NCBI GenBank assembly: GCA_025358925.1
Contig: JANYHT010000015.1
Location: 1-64,000, forward strand
Source: Gemmatimonadaceae bacterium
GTDB lineage: Bacteria; Gemmatimonadota; Gemmatimonadetes; Gemmatimonadales; Gemmatimonadaceae
DNA length: 64,000 nucleotides
Reading direction: 5' to 3'
A program made the position numbers and the translations under genes. Shown here in pieces: positions 27,214 through 35,874 of the stretch. The notes below the pieces were generated by a model, which was not told the origin of the DNA, made no database searches, and was given only the letters and a program-made list of their open reading frames with translations. Every line of letters starts with the position of its first letter. Within the stretch, counting starts at the first letter, position 1.

Positions 27214-28370
27214 CAGATACCACCAACGGCAACGTCAATCTGCTGACGTACACCATCACGAGCTGCAACAGGAATGTCGAAGGTGCGGACAAAGGTCGCG
27301 CTGAGCGCGGGCGGGAGCACAGCAACGCCCGATTGTGTCAGATAGAATTGCATGTATGCCTCTACGAGTTCTGGCGCCACACGTTCCAGCAACATGGCGC
27401 CAGCACGAACCTGCGCCGTCGAAATCGCGCGAGTAACGGCGAAGCTCCGCTGCAGTGACGCGGCGCTGGTACCTAAAAGCACACGCGACACCAAGCCTGC
27501 CGTCAGCTCGTGCGCCAACACGAAAATCACGTCCCGCGCGTCTTCCACACGAGACGGGAACGGTACCGCTATCATGCGTTGTCGCTCGCGACCAATGCCG
27601 GCGCGCCCTTCGCCGCCGATCGGAATGGACAGCAGCACGTCGCCGTTCGCCTGTCCCGTGCTGGCCAGAAACCGATCAAATCGCGCGCGATACGTGCGCT
27701 GCCATAATGAATCGACGGCCGTAATCGTCGCGTTGCGCATGCGCACAAGCCGCGTGTGCTCAGCGTTGAAAAACCGCACTTGCTCGTCTTGCACACCGAC
27801 AATGAAAACAGCCAACCACTCGCGATCGGCTGCGGTGGGGAAAATCCGCGCGAACTGCACAAAGTGCTCGACTGGTGCGCGGTCCGAGACCTTTCGATCA
27901 TCGCCGTCGGCGAGCACAAATCGTTCGGCTGCCGTTCGCAGCTCAACCCACGAATCAAATTCGAATGCCAAAACCTGTGCCTGCAAATAGCTCGGAGTGA
28001 TCAACAGCCGCTTCGTCAACATGGCCCGCGTCGTATCCAATGTTGTAAGCACATTCGCCCGATTCTTTACCACAGTGAGCGAATCGCGGTAGCCACGACG
28101 AAACAGTGGCGGCGCTGCCGTATCGTCCAGCAAAAGCGCAAATGCGTGTAGCCACAAGTCCACTGGCTCCACGGTTTTAATTGGCCATCGTGTTAACGGT
28201 ATCGCCGATGGCTCGCTCCGACGCGCTGGCGCGGGCGGGGCACTGGCGTCAGGCACACCAACGAGGCCACGACATCCGCCAACGGAGAACAGCGCACTGA
28301 TGATCATGGCGATCAACGCGGAGCGCGGCGTGCAGGCGGCCCGAGGATGGAGAAACAAGGTGCGAAGCAT
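27213..28370 (-). CDS. Unknown lipoprotein of the four-gene module
   Basis: About 385 residues from the ATG at 28370, chosen because it gives a signal peptide with lipobox SVGGC and avoids overlapping the upstream gene; the frame stays open to 28478. The mature part has no repeats and is mixed helix/strand. The segment VLAHELTAGLVSR looks briefly like a metalloprotease helix but lacks the second histidine of HExxH, so I make no enzyme call. Coupled by an ATGA overlap to the next gene. Confidence 0.75.
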   Translation of the reverse strand: MLRTLFLHPRAACTPRSALIAMIISALFSVGGCRGLVGVPDASAPPAPARRSEPSAIPLTRWPIKTVEPVDLWLHAFALLLDDTAAPPLFRRGYRDSLTVVKNRANVLTTLDTTRAMLTKRLLITPSYLQAQVLAFEFDSWVELRTAAERFVLADGDDRKVSDRAPVEHFVQFARIFPTAADREWLAVFIVGVQDEQVRFFNAEHTRLVRMRNATITAVDSLWQRTYRARFDRFLASTGQANGDVLLSIPIGGEGRAGIGRERQRMIAVPFPSRVEDARDVIFVLAHELTAGLVSRVLLGTSAASLQRSFAVTRAISTAQVRAGAMLLERVAPELVEAYMQFYLTQSGVAVLPPALSATFVRTFDIPVAARDGVRQQIDVAVGGI

Positions 28371-28410
28371 GCATGGAAGATCGCCACGGGGTGGCCGCGA
28401 CGGGTAGAGC

Positions 28411-29139
28411 TTAACTCGCGGCTCGCGTTTCTCGCATTGGTACATTTGGCAAGTCGGGTAGATCCGCGCTGCGGCCACACGTCACGCAAAAACGCCAGGC
28501 AGCATCAAGTTCAGTACTGCACGCCGGACACTGCCGCTTGGTTTGATCGACGCCGCAGTGCGGACAAAATGTGACACGCCGTCCTTCAGGTAAACGTCCA
28601 CTGCAAAATCTGCAGCAAACGTTTGCGAGTTTCTTACCCGCGCTCTCGGGCGACACCGCAACAAATGAGGAAACCGCGCCGACAATATCGACGATCGGCC
28701 GTGCAACAGGCATCGCTGAAATCGCCAGTGAGGGCATCAATTCCGTCATGCGCGCCGCTTCGAACGCACCGCTCACCCGTTCCGTACCCACGCGCTCCAC
28801 CGCGGCTCCCAGCACGAGCGACGTGGTCGCCCATGAACGCACTAAGGCCATGGTCGGTGACGGGAGCGCTAACGCACTGCGACACGCTGCTTGCAGCTCC
28901 ACATCGGTGCGCACGTATTCGCGCTCGCCAGAAATCAATCGGAGCAAGGCCTTCTCCCACGCGTCCGCCCCGCTGTCTGCCATTTCTCGGCGCGAGTCGC
29001 GAAACGGCAGCAGCCGCTCCTCCAAATCCGAGAGCGTGAATCCGTGCTCACGCAAATGCGGATAGTTCTGGCGGATCGTCCGAACAAGACGAAATGCCAG
29101 ACGATCAAGATCGTCCATCGATCGAGCGGCCGAACTCAC
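28411..29139 (-). CDS. Protein with C-terminal double zinc ribbon
   Basis: 242 residues. Residues 1-170 are helical, with a hydrophobic stretch near 95-155 that is only weakly membrane-like. Residues ~175-230 carry two CxxC...CxxC units: CRFC...CPHC and CPAC...CVTC, the double zinc-ribbon pattern. Such ribbons usually mediate protein contacts. The ATG overlaps the stop of the preceding 60-residue gene (ATGA). Function unknown; second gene of the module. Confidence 0.75.
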   Translation of the reverse strand: MSSAARSMDDLDRLAFRLVRTIRQNYPHLREHGFTLSDLEERLLPFRDSRREMADSGADAWEKALLRLISGEREYVRTDVELQAACRSALALPSPTMALVRSWATTSLVLGAAVERVGTERVSGAFEAARMTELMPSLAISAMPVARPIVDIVGAVSSFVAVSPESAGKKLANVCCRFCSGRLPEGRRVTFCPHCGVDQTKRQCPACSTELDAAWRFCVTCGRSADLPDLPNVPMRETRAAS

Positions 29140-29318
29140 CGCTTTTCGGCCGCGCGCATTTGCGCATCGACGTCGCCACTAACAAGCGCGCGATTGTCAC
29201 CGCCGATTTGCTCGACGATGCGTTCGGCCACGTTCTTGTCATGCGTTTGCGCATCTTTCCAACCGTAGCCGTATCCGATGGCCACGCCCAACGCGAGGAT
29301 GAACAGTAGCTTGTACAT
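29136..29318 (-). CDS. 60-residue single-pass membrane protein
   Basis: One N-terminal hydrophobic helix (LLFILALGVAIGYGYGW) followed by a charged, probably soluble helix. The ATGA overlap with the zinc-ribbon gene and the sensible TM-plus-tail layout support a real gene despite its size. No family recognised. First gene of the four-gene module. Confidence 0.65.
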   Translation of the reverse strand: MYKLLFILALGVAIGYGYGWKDAQTHDKNVAERIVEQIGGDNRALVSGDVDAQMRAAEKR

Positions 29319-29360
29319 GGGTGTCTCGGGTTGCCGCGGACGTTCGATACGCGCGCAGAT

Positions 29361-29999
29361 CTACCCCTGACGACGCGTCATTGCTAGGTCCGGTAACGGT
29401 GGCGCAGGGATAAATCGCTCCCAGTCCGGGAACGGCGCGATGGCCGGTGCTTTCTGGCCAGCGCGTACAGGAAGCGCCGCAATCCAGCTCTCGAACAATG
29501 ACGGAATCAGCCCGTCGGTTGCATCCTGCTGCGCCGCCGCACGCGTGGCTAAGTGATTGGCGTATTCGTTCTGCGGATGTCCCGCATGTCCCTTCACCCA
29601 CGCCCACATGCATTCGTGGGAAGCGATAACGTCCACCGCTTCCTGCCATAACTCAAGATTCTCAACGGCACCAACTTTTCGTTTCCATCCACGCGCCATC
29701 CATCCGCGCACCCACGACGACATGCCGTCGACGATGTATCGCGAATCGGTGGTGAAATGCACCGACAGTTGATTGCCTTTTCGAGATAACGCCAGCATGG
29801 TGTCGATGACGGAGCGCAGCGCCATACGGTTGTTTGTCGTATCGCGCTCCGACCCCCAAATGTCGAAACGCTGCACTGGCTGGTCGCCTCGCCGGAACTC
29901 CACGAGCGCACCAAAACCGCCCGGTGTGTCGCCGACTTTTCCATTGCCGAGGCACGATTCGTCAGCGAAGACAGAAACGAGAGGGTAGCTCGCGCTCAT
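29361..29999 (-). CDS. RNase HI homologue lacking two catalytic residues
   Basis: 212 residues; the first ~155 align along their length with E. coli RNase HI, including TTNNRM, TTDSRYI, the basic handle (WVRGWMARGWK) and WVKGHAGHPQNE. Compared with E. coli, Asp10 (here D13), Asp70 (D85) and His124 (H138) are kept, but Glu48 is replaced by Ala (A60, codon GCG) and Asp134 by Asn (N148, codon AAT). The residue after Asp10 is Glu rather than Gly. The C-terminal ~55 residues are a Pro/Ala-rich extension. It could bind RNA-DNA hybrids without cutting them, or cut weakly. The ATG overlaps the upstream gene's stop. Confidence 0.88.
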   Translation of the reverse strand: MSASYPLVSVFADESCLGNGKVGDTPGGFGALVEFRRGDQPVQRFDIWGSERDTTNNRMALRSVIDTMLALSRKGNQLSVHFTTDSRYIVDGMSSWVRGWMARGWKRKVGAVENLELWQEAVDVIASHECMWAWVKGHAGHPQNEYANHLATRAAAQQDATDGLIPSLFESWIAALPVRAGQKAPAIAPFPDWERFIPAPPLPDLAMTRRQG

Positions 30000-30208
30000 C
30001 GCACCACCTCAATGCTATCAAGTTCGTCTACGAACAGTTCGAAAAAATGACCTGTAGACGGGTGTCGTGCGTGAATAACCTCGCGTCCGTTGGCCATGCG
30101 CAACCGCTCCGGGATAACCAAAAACTCCGAGCCACGTCGGCGCAATGCGAGCCGAGTGCCGTTGGTGATCGCATGTTCGAGTGTGTCGTATTCCAGAACC
30201 GTCAGCAC
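29996..30208 (-). CDS. Unknown 70-residue protein
   Basis: I place the start at the GTG 30208, with GGGGGA 10 nt upstream; the frame stays open to 30265 inside the preceding gene. The short acidic/basic protein looks beta-rich (ALRRRGSEFLVIPERL...VIHARHPSTGHFFELFVDEL), perhaps a small barrel. No family recognised. Its stop overlaps the ATG of the RNase HI homologue by 4 nt, so the two are probably translated together. Confidence 0.65.
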   Translation of the reverse strand: MLTVLEYDTLEHAITNGTRLALRRRGSEFLVIPERLRMANGREVIHARHPSTGHFFELFVDELDSIEVVR

Positions 30209-30212
30209 GCAA

Positions 30213-31367
30213 TTATTTCCCCCATGCCGCACAGACGTCTTCAAGCACGTCGGTCGCACGATCAATATCCGCGCACTCCACCCACTCTTCTGCCGAATGC
30301 GCTCGACCTATGTCTCCCGGACCAAAACAGAGCGCCGGAATCCCAGCTTCGTTGAATAAAGCGGCATCGGTCCAACACGGCAGCCCCGCAACGGTGCCAG
30401 GCAACGTGCGATGCTGAGCTGCGGCCACAACGGCGCGGGTCAAGGGGGCATCGGCCGACAAGTCACTCGGCGGTTGCGCGCAAACAAGCGATAGTCTGGC
30501 ATCGAACGACTCACGAGAGCTCGCCAACGCGGAGCACAGGAACTGCAACTCGTTCAACGCTTCCTCGCCCGTTTCGCCCGGAATCGTACGGCGCTCAATG
30601 CGCAGTGTGCACAGCTCGGCGAAGGTCGACCACGCCGTACCACCGCTGATCATTGCCGCGTGCAATGATGGTCGGCCCAGCAACGAGTGTGAGCGTGACA
30701 TTAGGACGTGGTGCTCAAATTCGTCGAGTGACGCGAGCAGTAAGCCCGCGTGTCGGATGGCATCGACGCCCACGTCGTAGCGACTTCCGTGTGCTGCCTT
30801 GCCGTGCAACGTTGCCTCTATCCACGCAAATCCCTTGTGTGCAGGACAAATCGTGAGACGCGTTGGCTCGGTGACAATGGCTGCCGTTGCGCGTAGTCCG
30901 CCATCGAGCAGCGCGCGCGTACCGATCGATTCGAATTCTTCGTCACAGACTGCGGTGACAATGATTTCGCTTGCCAACGCGCCGCGTGCAGCCGCGCGCG
31001 CCGCCGCCACACACATCGCCGCTATTCCACTTTTCATGTCGGTCGCGCCACGTCCGTACAAATTGCCGTCGCGAACGAACGGTCGAAACGGATCGTGAAC
31101 CATGTTGTCTGTACCGACAACGTCGAGGTGACCGTTCAGCACCAACGGCGACTGCCCCGGCGGGCCAATCCGTGCGACAACGTTCGGTCTATTGGGACGC
31201 ACGTCGTCGAGCGATACCGCGAATCCCCAGCCGCTTAACACGCTTGCCAAAAAGCGCGCACAATTCGCTTCGCCAGGCGCGCCAGCCACCAAACTCGGAT
31301 TACGCGAGTCGATGGCCACCAGCGCTTCCGTCAGCGCGACAGGATCAAGCGGAAAATTTGAGGACAC
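30213..31367 (-). CDS. M20 deacylase, ArgE/DapE family
   Basis: Zinc amidohydrolase of 384 residues, predicted to deacylate an N-acyl amino acid. Motifs: NGHLDVV (metal His and catalytic Asp), GRGATDMKSG (bridging Asp), CDEEFESIG (catalytic Glu pair) and the C-terminal FGPGD...AHSAEEW region with the last metal His. GTG start. The small lid domain is present (GKAAHGSRYDVGVDAI). Context gives no arginine or lysine pathway genes, so ArgE versus DapE versus another substrate is open. Confidence 0.85.
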   Translation of the reverse strand: MSSNFPLDPVALTEALVAIDSRNPSLVAGAPGEANCARFLASVLSGWGFAVSLDDVRPNRPNVVARIGPPGQSPLVLNGHLDVVGTDNMVHDPFRPFVRDGNLYGRGATDMKSGIAAMCVAAARAAARGALASEIIVTAVCDEEFESIGTRALLDGGLRATAAIVTEPTRLTICPAHKGFAWIEATLHGKAAHGSRYDVGVDAIRHAGLLLASLDEFEHHVLMSRSHSLLGRPSLHAAMISGGTAWSTFAELCTLRIERRTIPGETGEEALNELQFLCSALASSRESFDARLSLVCAQPPSDLSADAPLTRAVVAAAQHRTLPGTVAGLPCWTDAALFNEAGIPALCFGPGDIGRAHSAEEWVECADIDRATDVLEDVCAAWGK

Positions 31368-31444
31368 ATTGGGAGCTTATCGTACGGACGTCACGTGCGG
31401 CAGTCTGATAAGCGGCGCACCAGGTGATTCGCCAACGCGCGACT

Positions 31445-32389
31445 TTAGGCGGTTACCGTTACACCGTCGCGCGCCACACGCCACGGCAACAGTGTCGCCA
31501 TCGGAGCAATCGCGCGCGCCGCACGACCGTCATCATCGTCCGTTGTAAAGACGATGACGCAACCACCACCGCTCGCGCCAAGCGCCTTCATTCCGATCGC
31601 GCCGGCGAAGTGTGAAGCGGCGCCGATTGCGTCGATGCGGTCCGTCGTGATGGCGGGATGCAGCGCGCGTTGATGTTGCCAGTGTTCATGGACGAGCGTG
31701 GCCAGCAGGTCGATATCTTCGCGACCGAGCGCTGCACACATGTGCTGCGCGAGTGAGCGCATCGCTTCAAGGGCGTGTAGCACTCGAGGCACGCGGTCGC
31801 GATACGCGTCGAGAACAGCCGTGATGGTGGTGCCTGACATGCGAGACTCGCCAGTATACGCGAGCAAGCAACGTCGCTCCAATGTGCGGGCGAATGTGTC
31901 GCTGATTGGAATAGCGTCGATGTCAACGCGCTCGGAAAATGTCAAACCGAGTGCCCCGCCAAACGCTGCGGCATAGTGGTCCTGTCGCCCGCCCGCAATA
32001 CCCATTTCTTCCACTTCAACCGAGCGGCTCCATTCCGCGAGTGCGCGCGGTGCGAGATCGCGACCATCTTGCCACGCGAGAGCGGCCGCAAGCGCCACGC
32101 AGGCTGCAGAACTACCCCCCAAGCCGGCGCCAACCGGAAAGTCATTCTGCAATTCCACATGCACATTGCTCACATTAGCGCGTCGCAACGCAGCCGAAAC
32201 CAGCAGCGGCGTGAGTCCAGCACGCCTCCGCGTCGTCGAGCGCGGATCCAATTCTGGCATCAGCGACACGGTTGCGTACCGATCGATGGCGATGTTGCAT
32301 ACGAAACCGCCTCGCTCCTCGGGGAAGGGTGGGACATCTGTCCACCCTCCGCCAAAGTCGAGGCGGGTTGGTGCCCTCGCAACGATCAC
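31445..32389 (-). CDS. GHMP-family sugar kinase (HddA-like)
   Basis: ATP-dependent small-molecule kinase of 314 residues. N-terminal RAPTRLDFGGGWTDVPPF is typical of the heptose-7-phosphate kinase/fucokinase branch; the phosphate-binding GLGGSSAA is near residue 91, and GRQDHYAAAFGG and the C-terminal GASGGGC motif follow. GTG start, 8 nt after the phasin/H1-like gene. No other heptose or LPS genes are nearby, so the sugar substrate is not assigned. Confidence 0.82.
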   Translation of the reverse strand: MIVARAPTRLDFGGGWTDVPPFPEERGGFVCNIAIDRYATVSLMPELDPRSTTRRRAGLTPLLVSAALRRANVSNVHVELQNDFPVGAGLGGSSAACVALAAALAWQDGRDLAPRALAEWSRSVEVEEMGIAGGRQDHYAAAFGGALGLTFSERVDIDAIPISDTFARTLERRCLLAYTGESRMSGTTITAVLDAYRDRVPRVLHALEAMRSLAQHMCAALGREDIDLLATLVHEHWQHQRALHPAITTDRIDAIGAASHFAGAIGMKALGASGGGCVIVFTTDDDDGRAARAIAPMATLLPWRVARDGVTVTA

Positions 32390-32397
32390 CGGGCTAA

Positions 32398-33243
32398 TTA
32401 CCGCTTTTTCGCAACCTTCTTGGCCGGTACTTTCGCAGTCGGTTTTGGCGCAGGCTTAGACGACTTCTGTGCGGGCTTCGCCGGCGCCTTAGCGGAAGGC
32501 TTCGTTGAGGCCTTCGCTGGCGCCTTGGGCGCTGGTTTTGCCGGTGCTTTTGTCGGCGACTTCACCGGTGCTTTCGCGGCAGGCTTCGCTGGCGGAGCGG
32601 CCTTCACAACTACCGCAGGCTTCGCTGGCGCCGCCACCACTTTCACCGGCGCTTTCGGCGCAACCTTCTCGACCACCTTAGGAGCGGGCGGCTCAACTTT
32701 CGGCTCGGGCTTGGGCGTCGGTGTTTTCGACGTAAGTACCAACGGCGGACCAGCGTTCGCCGGTCGCTGAGGCTCTAGACGCATTTGGGCGCGTGCTTCG
32801 AGCGCCGCTTCGGCCGCCGCTGCTGGAGCCGCCACAGCTTTTGGCATCTGACCGAGCGGAATCGGCTTTGGCGGTGGGGCTTTGGGCTCCGGCTTCGGTA
32901 GCGAACCGTGTTTGGCGATGTAAGCCGCCTCAGCCTGTCCAATGAGCACTTCTGCTTCTTCTTGGCCCATCTGGCCGCGTCGCACCATGTAATGCACGAG
33001 ATCGCGAGCGCTTTCGATCGCGAAGGCGCTGAATCCAGCCGCCGCGCCGATCACCTCGCGCATGGCGCCCGCCATCTTACTGCCAGCTTCCAAGCTGATC
33101 TCGTGTGCGCGCTGCGCCATCTCGGCAGCAGTATCCCGAGCATCTGCTGCGCGGTGTCCAGGTCCGCGACGCGGCGCCGGACTTGCTGCCGGCGCGTCGC
33201 CTTCGGTCATCGTATCTTCGTCAGCCTGCGGGGTGTCGGCCAT
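32398..33243 (-). CDS. Ala/Pro/Lys-rich protein, phasin- or histone H1-like
   Basis: About 281 residues from the ATG at 33243, which has AAGGAG 12 nt upstream. The N-terminal ~120 residues form an amphipathic helical domain (DLVHYMVRRGQMGQEEAEVLIGQ resembles granule-associated phasin-like proteins). The remaining ~140 residues are repeats of the type KAPAKPAPKAPAK, as in eukaryotic H1 tails and AlgP. It could bind DNA, RNA or polymer granules. First gene of the long minus-strand run. Confidence 0.75.
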   Translation of the reverse strand: MADTPQADEDTMTEGDAPAASPAPRRGPGHRAADARDTAAEMAQRAHEISLEAGSKMAGAMREVIGAAAGFSAFAIESARDLVHYMVRRGQMGQEEAEVLIGQAEAAYIAKHGSLPKPEPKAPPPKPIPLGQMPKAVAAPAAAAEAALEARAQMRLEPQRPANAGPPLVLTSKTPTPKPEPKVEPPAPKVVEKVAPKAPVKVVAAPAKPAVVVKAAPPAKPAAKAPVKSPTKAPAKPAPKAPAKASTKPSAKAPAKPAQKSSKPAPKPTAKVPAKKVAKKR

Positions 33244-33525
33244 GGGTCGAACGCACTCCTTCCGCCAAACATGGTGATAGCGGTGAACGCACAAGAACGA
33301 ATGACGAAACGCGGATGCGCTCCTACATTCGTCCCGCGTACACCAGAATCCGGGTAACTATATGATTTTCAGTCATCTACGCAAGTCGTTCTGACGTGAA
33401 AGGTGACTTCGCCTTACTATATATAGGTCGGAACATGCATGGTTAGGGAAACAATACGCGGGTGCCAAAAAAGGCATAAATAACAGCATCATCGAGACAG
33501 TATCGAAGACCTATAACAACAGAAT
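33244..33525. promoter_or_regulatory. AT-rich divergent promoter region
   Basis: 280 bp between divergent genes, clearly richer in A/T than the surroundings from about 33360 on. It contains TATATATA around 33418-33425 preceded by a small inverted repeat (AAGG...CCTT). I cannot assign -35 and -10 boxes with certainty. Confidence 0.4.
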
Positions 33526-34647
33526 ATGCATTTACAGCTAAAAAATCTTAGAGTAATCGACCTTTCCCGCGTTCTCGCAGGGCCCTTTTGCGCCATGACG
33601 CTCGGCGACCTCGGTGCTAGCGTCATCAAGGTCGAACGGACCGGAGCAGGCGACGACACCCGTTCGTGGGGTCCGCCGTTCGACCCACGTGGGCAGTCAG
33701 CGTACTTCCTCAGCACGAATCGCAATAAGTTGTCCGTTGCGCTCGATTTTCGTCTCGCCGAAGATATGACGCTTCTGCACGCGCTCGTCGCAAAGGCCGA
33801 CGTAGTGATTGAAAACTATCTGCCCAATGTGCTGGCCCGATTCGGTCTTCATGCTAGCGCTGAACTGGCGCAAAATCCCCAATTGATCTGGTGCACGATT
33901 TCCGGTTTTGGACCGGGAAGCGCGCGACCCGGATACGACTTTGTGTTGCAGGCGGAATCCGGATGGATGTCGATCACCGGCCCAGAAATTGGCCAGCCTA
34001 CGCGAACAGGCGTGGCCCTCGTTGACGTCCTCGCCGGAAAGGACGCCACGACCGCCATTCTCGCGGCGTTGCTGTCACGACACCAGCCGAATGCGCAACG
34101 AGCCGTCCACATTTCGCTGGCCGACACCGCGGCGGCTGCGCTGGTCAATGTCGCTCAAAATGCGCTAGTCAGCGGGGATGATGCGCGGCGTTGGGGCAAC
34201 GCGCACCCCAACCTTGTTCCGTATCAACTATTCGACGCCTGCGACCGACCGTTCGTCGTCGCCGTTGGCACGGATGCGCAGTGGATCGCGGCGACGAGAG
34301 CACTTGGATTGGACGCGCTCGCTGCCGACAGCACGTTCGCAACAAACGCGGGACGGATCGCCAATCGCGCGCGAGTCACCGAACAGATGTCGGAACGACT
34401 TGCCAGCGCGACCGCGTTGCACTGGATTGAACAGCTCGACATGGCCGGGGTGCCGTGCGGTATGGTACGTTCCGTTCGCGAAGCGCTTGATGGCACGGCG
34501 GCGTCCAGTGCCACGGGCGTTCCATCGTCCGTTGGCGGGCAAATTCGCTATGCGCCACCGGCGCTTAATGAACACGGTCATCTCATCCGAACAAAAAACT
34601 GGAGTGCGTTTGATCACGTGCCGATACTGGACCCACAGGACGTGTGA
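33526..34647 (+). CDS. CaiB/BaiF family CoA transferase
   Basis: Class III CoA transferase, 373 residues. N-terminal LRVIDLSRVLAGPFCAMTLGDLGASVIKVE is diagnostic; GDDTRSWGPPF, NRNKLSVALD and the ALVDVLAG segment with the likely catalytic Asp follow. Predicted to move CoA between carboxylic acids. No paired dehydrogenase or lyase lies next to it, so the acids are unknown. The ATG sits in the AT-rich divergent promoter region. Confidence 0.9.
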   Translation: MHLQLKNLRVIDLSRVLAGPFCAMTLGDLGASVIKVERTGAGDDTRSWGPPFDPRGQSAYFLSTNRNKLSVALDFRLAEDMTLLHALVAKADVVIENYLPNVLARFGLHASAELAQNPQLIWCTISGFGPGSARPGYDFVLQAESGWMSITGPEIGQPTRTGVALVDVLAGKDATTAILAALLSRHQPNAQRAVHISLADTAAAALVNVAQNALVSGDDARRWGNAHPNLVPYQLFDACDRPFVVAVGTDAQWIAATRALGLDALAADSTFATNAGRIANRARVTEQMSERLASATALHWIEQLDMAGVPCGMVRSVREALDGTAASSATGVPSSVGGQIRYAPPALNEHGHLIRTKNWSAFDHVPILDPQDV

Positions 34648-34764
34648 CCTCTTCACCGTCCGTGCGTCTTTCCTGCGAGACGAGTGGGCACGATGTCGCA
34701 AACGATTCAGTTGGAAGAAGGGGTGTCGAGACCGTTCGTACGGCGTTATCCTAGCGCCGTGAAA

Positions 34765-35325
34765 ATGACGGAAGAGACACCTCAGCTTACAGACATCGAC
34801 TCGGACCAAGACGTCATCAGCCGTGTTATGGCAGGTGATCGTGATGCGTTCGCGTTGCTCATTGGCCGATATAGCGATCCGCTATATCGACACGCACTCG
34901 GCATGACGGGCAGTCCTGACGTCGCCGAGGACATTCTCCAGACGTCGTTTATTAAGGCGTATCAGCATCTCACGGAGGTGCGAGGACGCTTCGACGCCTG
35001 GCTGTTTCGGATCGTTGCAAACGGGTGCAAGGATTGGCTGAAGAACATTCGGCGCACGCACCTGAGTTACGACGAAGACGATCAGCCCTCCAGCTTCGCG
35101 AGCCCCGATGAGGACCTCGACCGCACCGAATTGCGATCGGACCTCGACACCGCGCTTGGAAAGCTGGCCCCGTCGCTTCGCGAAGCCTTCATCATGAAAC
35201 ACGTTGAAGGACGTTCGTACGAAGAGATGGCGGACCTTCTGGGGACCACCGTAGGCGCTCTGAAGATGCGCGTGCATCGGGCACGCGAAGCCCTTCAGGC
35301 ACTGCTTGAGGAGAAATACGCCTGA
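34765..35325 (+). CDS. ECF-type RNA polymerase sigma factor
   Basis: About 186 residues from the ATG at 34765; in-frame ATGs at 34684 and 34693 would add up to 27 residues that look unlike the family. Region 2 includes DAFALLIGRYSDPLYRHAL and DVAEDILQTSFIKAYQHL; region 4 includes LAPSLREAFIMKHVEGRSYEEMADLLG and VGALKMRVHRARE. Coupled by a 1-nt TGATG overlap to a C-terminally anchored membrane protein that is the obvious anti-sigma candidate. Target promoters cannot be inferred. Confidence 0.9.
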   Translation: MTEETPQLTDIDSDQDVISRVMAGDRDAFALLIGRYSDPLYRHALGMTGSPDVAEDILQTSFIKAYQHLTEVRGRFDAWLFRIVANGCKDWLKNIRRTHLSYDEDDQPSSFASPDEDLDRTELRSDLDTALGKLAPSLREAFIMKHVEGRSYEEMADLLGTTVGALKMRVHRAREALQALLEEKYA

Positions 35326-35798
35326 TGCTCGACCGACATGAAGCGCAAGATGGCCGCAACGACCTCGGCCACGATCACCGCGACGCCGTAGGCGACCGAC
35401 CAGTCGCGGACCGACCAGTCGCTGATCGCGAAGTGCCGCTTCCCGGTACAGCCGACGCGTCCGCTGAGGCGGTAACGGCCGTTCAACAGTGGTTGGATGG
35501 TGATCTGAGCGAAGTCGACGCACGTCGCTCCGATACGAAGCAAGTTGAATTCTGGAATCGGATGGCCTCGGAGACGGATCGTCGTCGCCGCATGACCACG
35601 CCAGCACACGTCAGCGCGCAGATCATGTCCGCGTTGCCACAACTCAACATCAGCACCGCCACCGCAACGTCGCTGGCCACCGCGACCGCGCTCACGGCAG
35701 AACCCGCGCCCGCAACCGGTGTCGCATCGTGGATGATGATTGCCGTTGGTGCGGCATTCTTCGCGATCGGAATCGTGGTAGGAAAAATGTTCGTGTAG
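35325..35798 (+). CDS. Probable anti-sigma factor, C-terminal membrane anchor
   Basis: 157 residues. An acidic, Asp-rich start with a short duplication (DRPVADRPVADRE, from two near-identical 15-bp DNA copies around 35395-35425), a helical middle, and one TM helix at the C terminus (ASWMMIAVGAAFFAIGIVVG). No zinc-binding HxxxCxxC motif. The role is inferred from position behind the ECF sigma gene and the topology only. Confidence 0.6.
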   Translation: MLDRHEAQDGRNDLGHDHRDAVGDRPVADRPVADREVPLPGTADASAEAVTAVQQWLDGDLSEVDARRSDTKQVEFWNRMASETDRRRRMTTPAHVSAQIMSALPQLNISTATATSLATATALTAEPAPATGVASWMMIAVGAAFFAIGIVVGKMFV

Positions 35799-35824
35799 TT
35801 TGCGTGTACGCGATCAGACAAAAC

Positions 35825-35859
35825 AAAGGCCGACCTCGCGCACTGCGAAGTCGGCCTTT
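35825..35859. terminator. Bidirectional terminator
   Basis: AAAGGCCGAC (35825-35834) pairs with GTCGGCCTTT (35850-35859), with an inner TCGC/GCGA pairing. It separates the convergent anti-sigma and dihydrolipoyl dehydrogenase genes. A-run on one side and T-run on the other suit both directions. Confidence 0.85.
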
Positions 35860-35874
35860 GACGTCATTGCAATG

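Noticed and set aside
27500-27530. Metalloprotease motif in the module lipoprotein
   Set aside because: HELTAG lacks the second histidine of HExxH.
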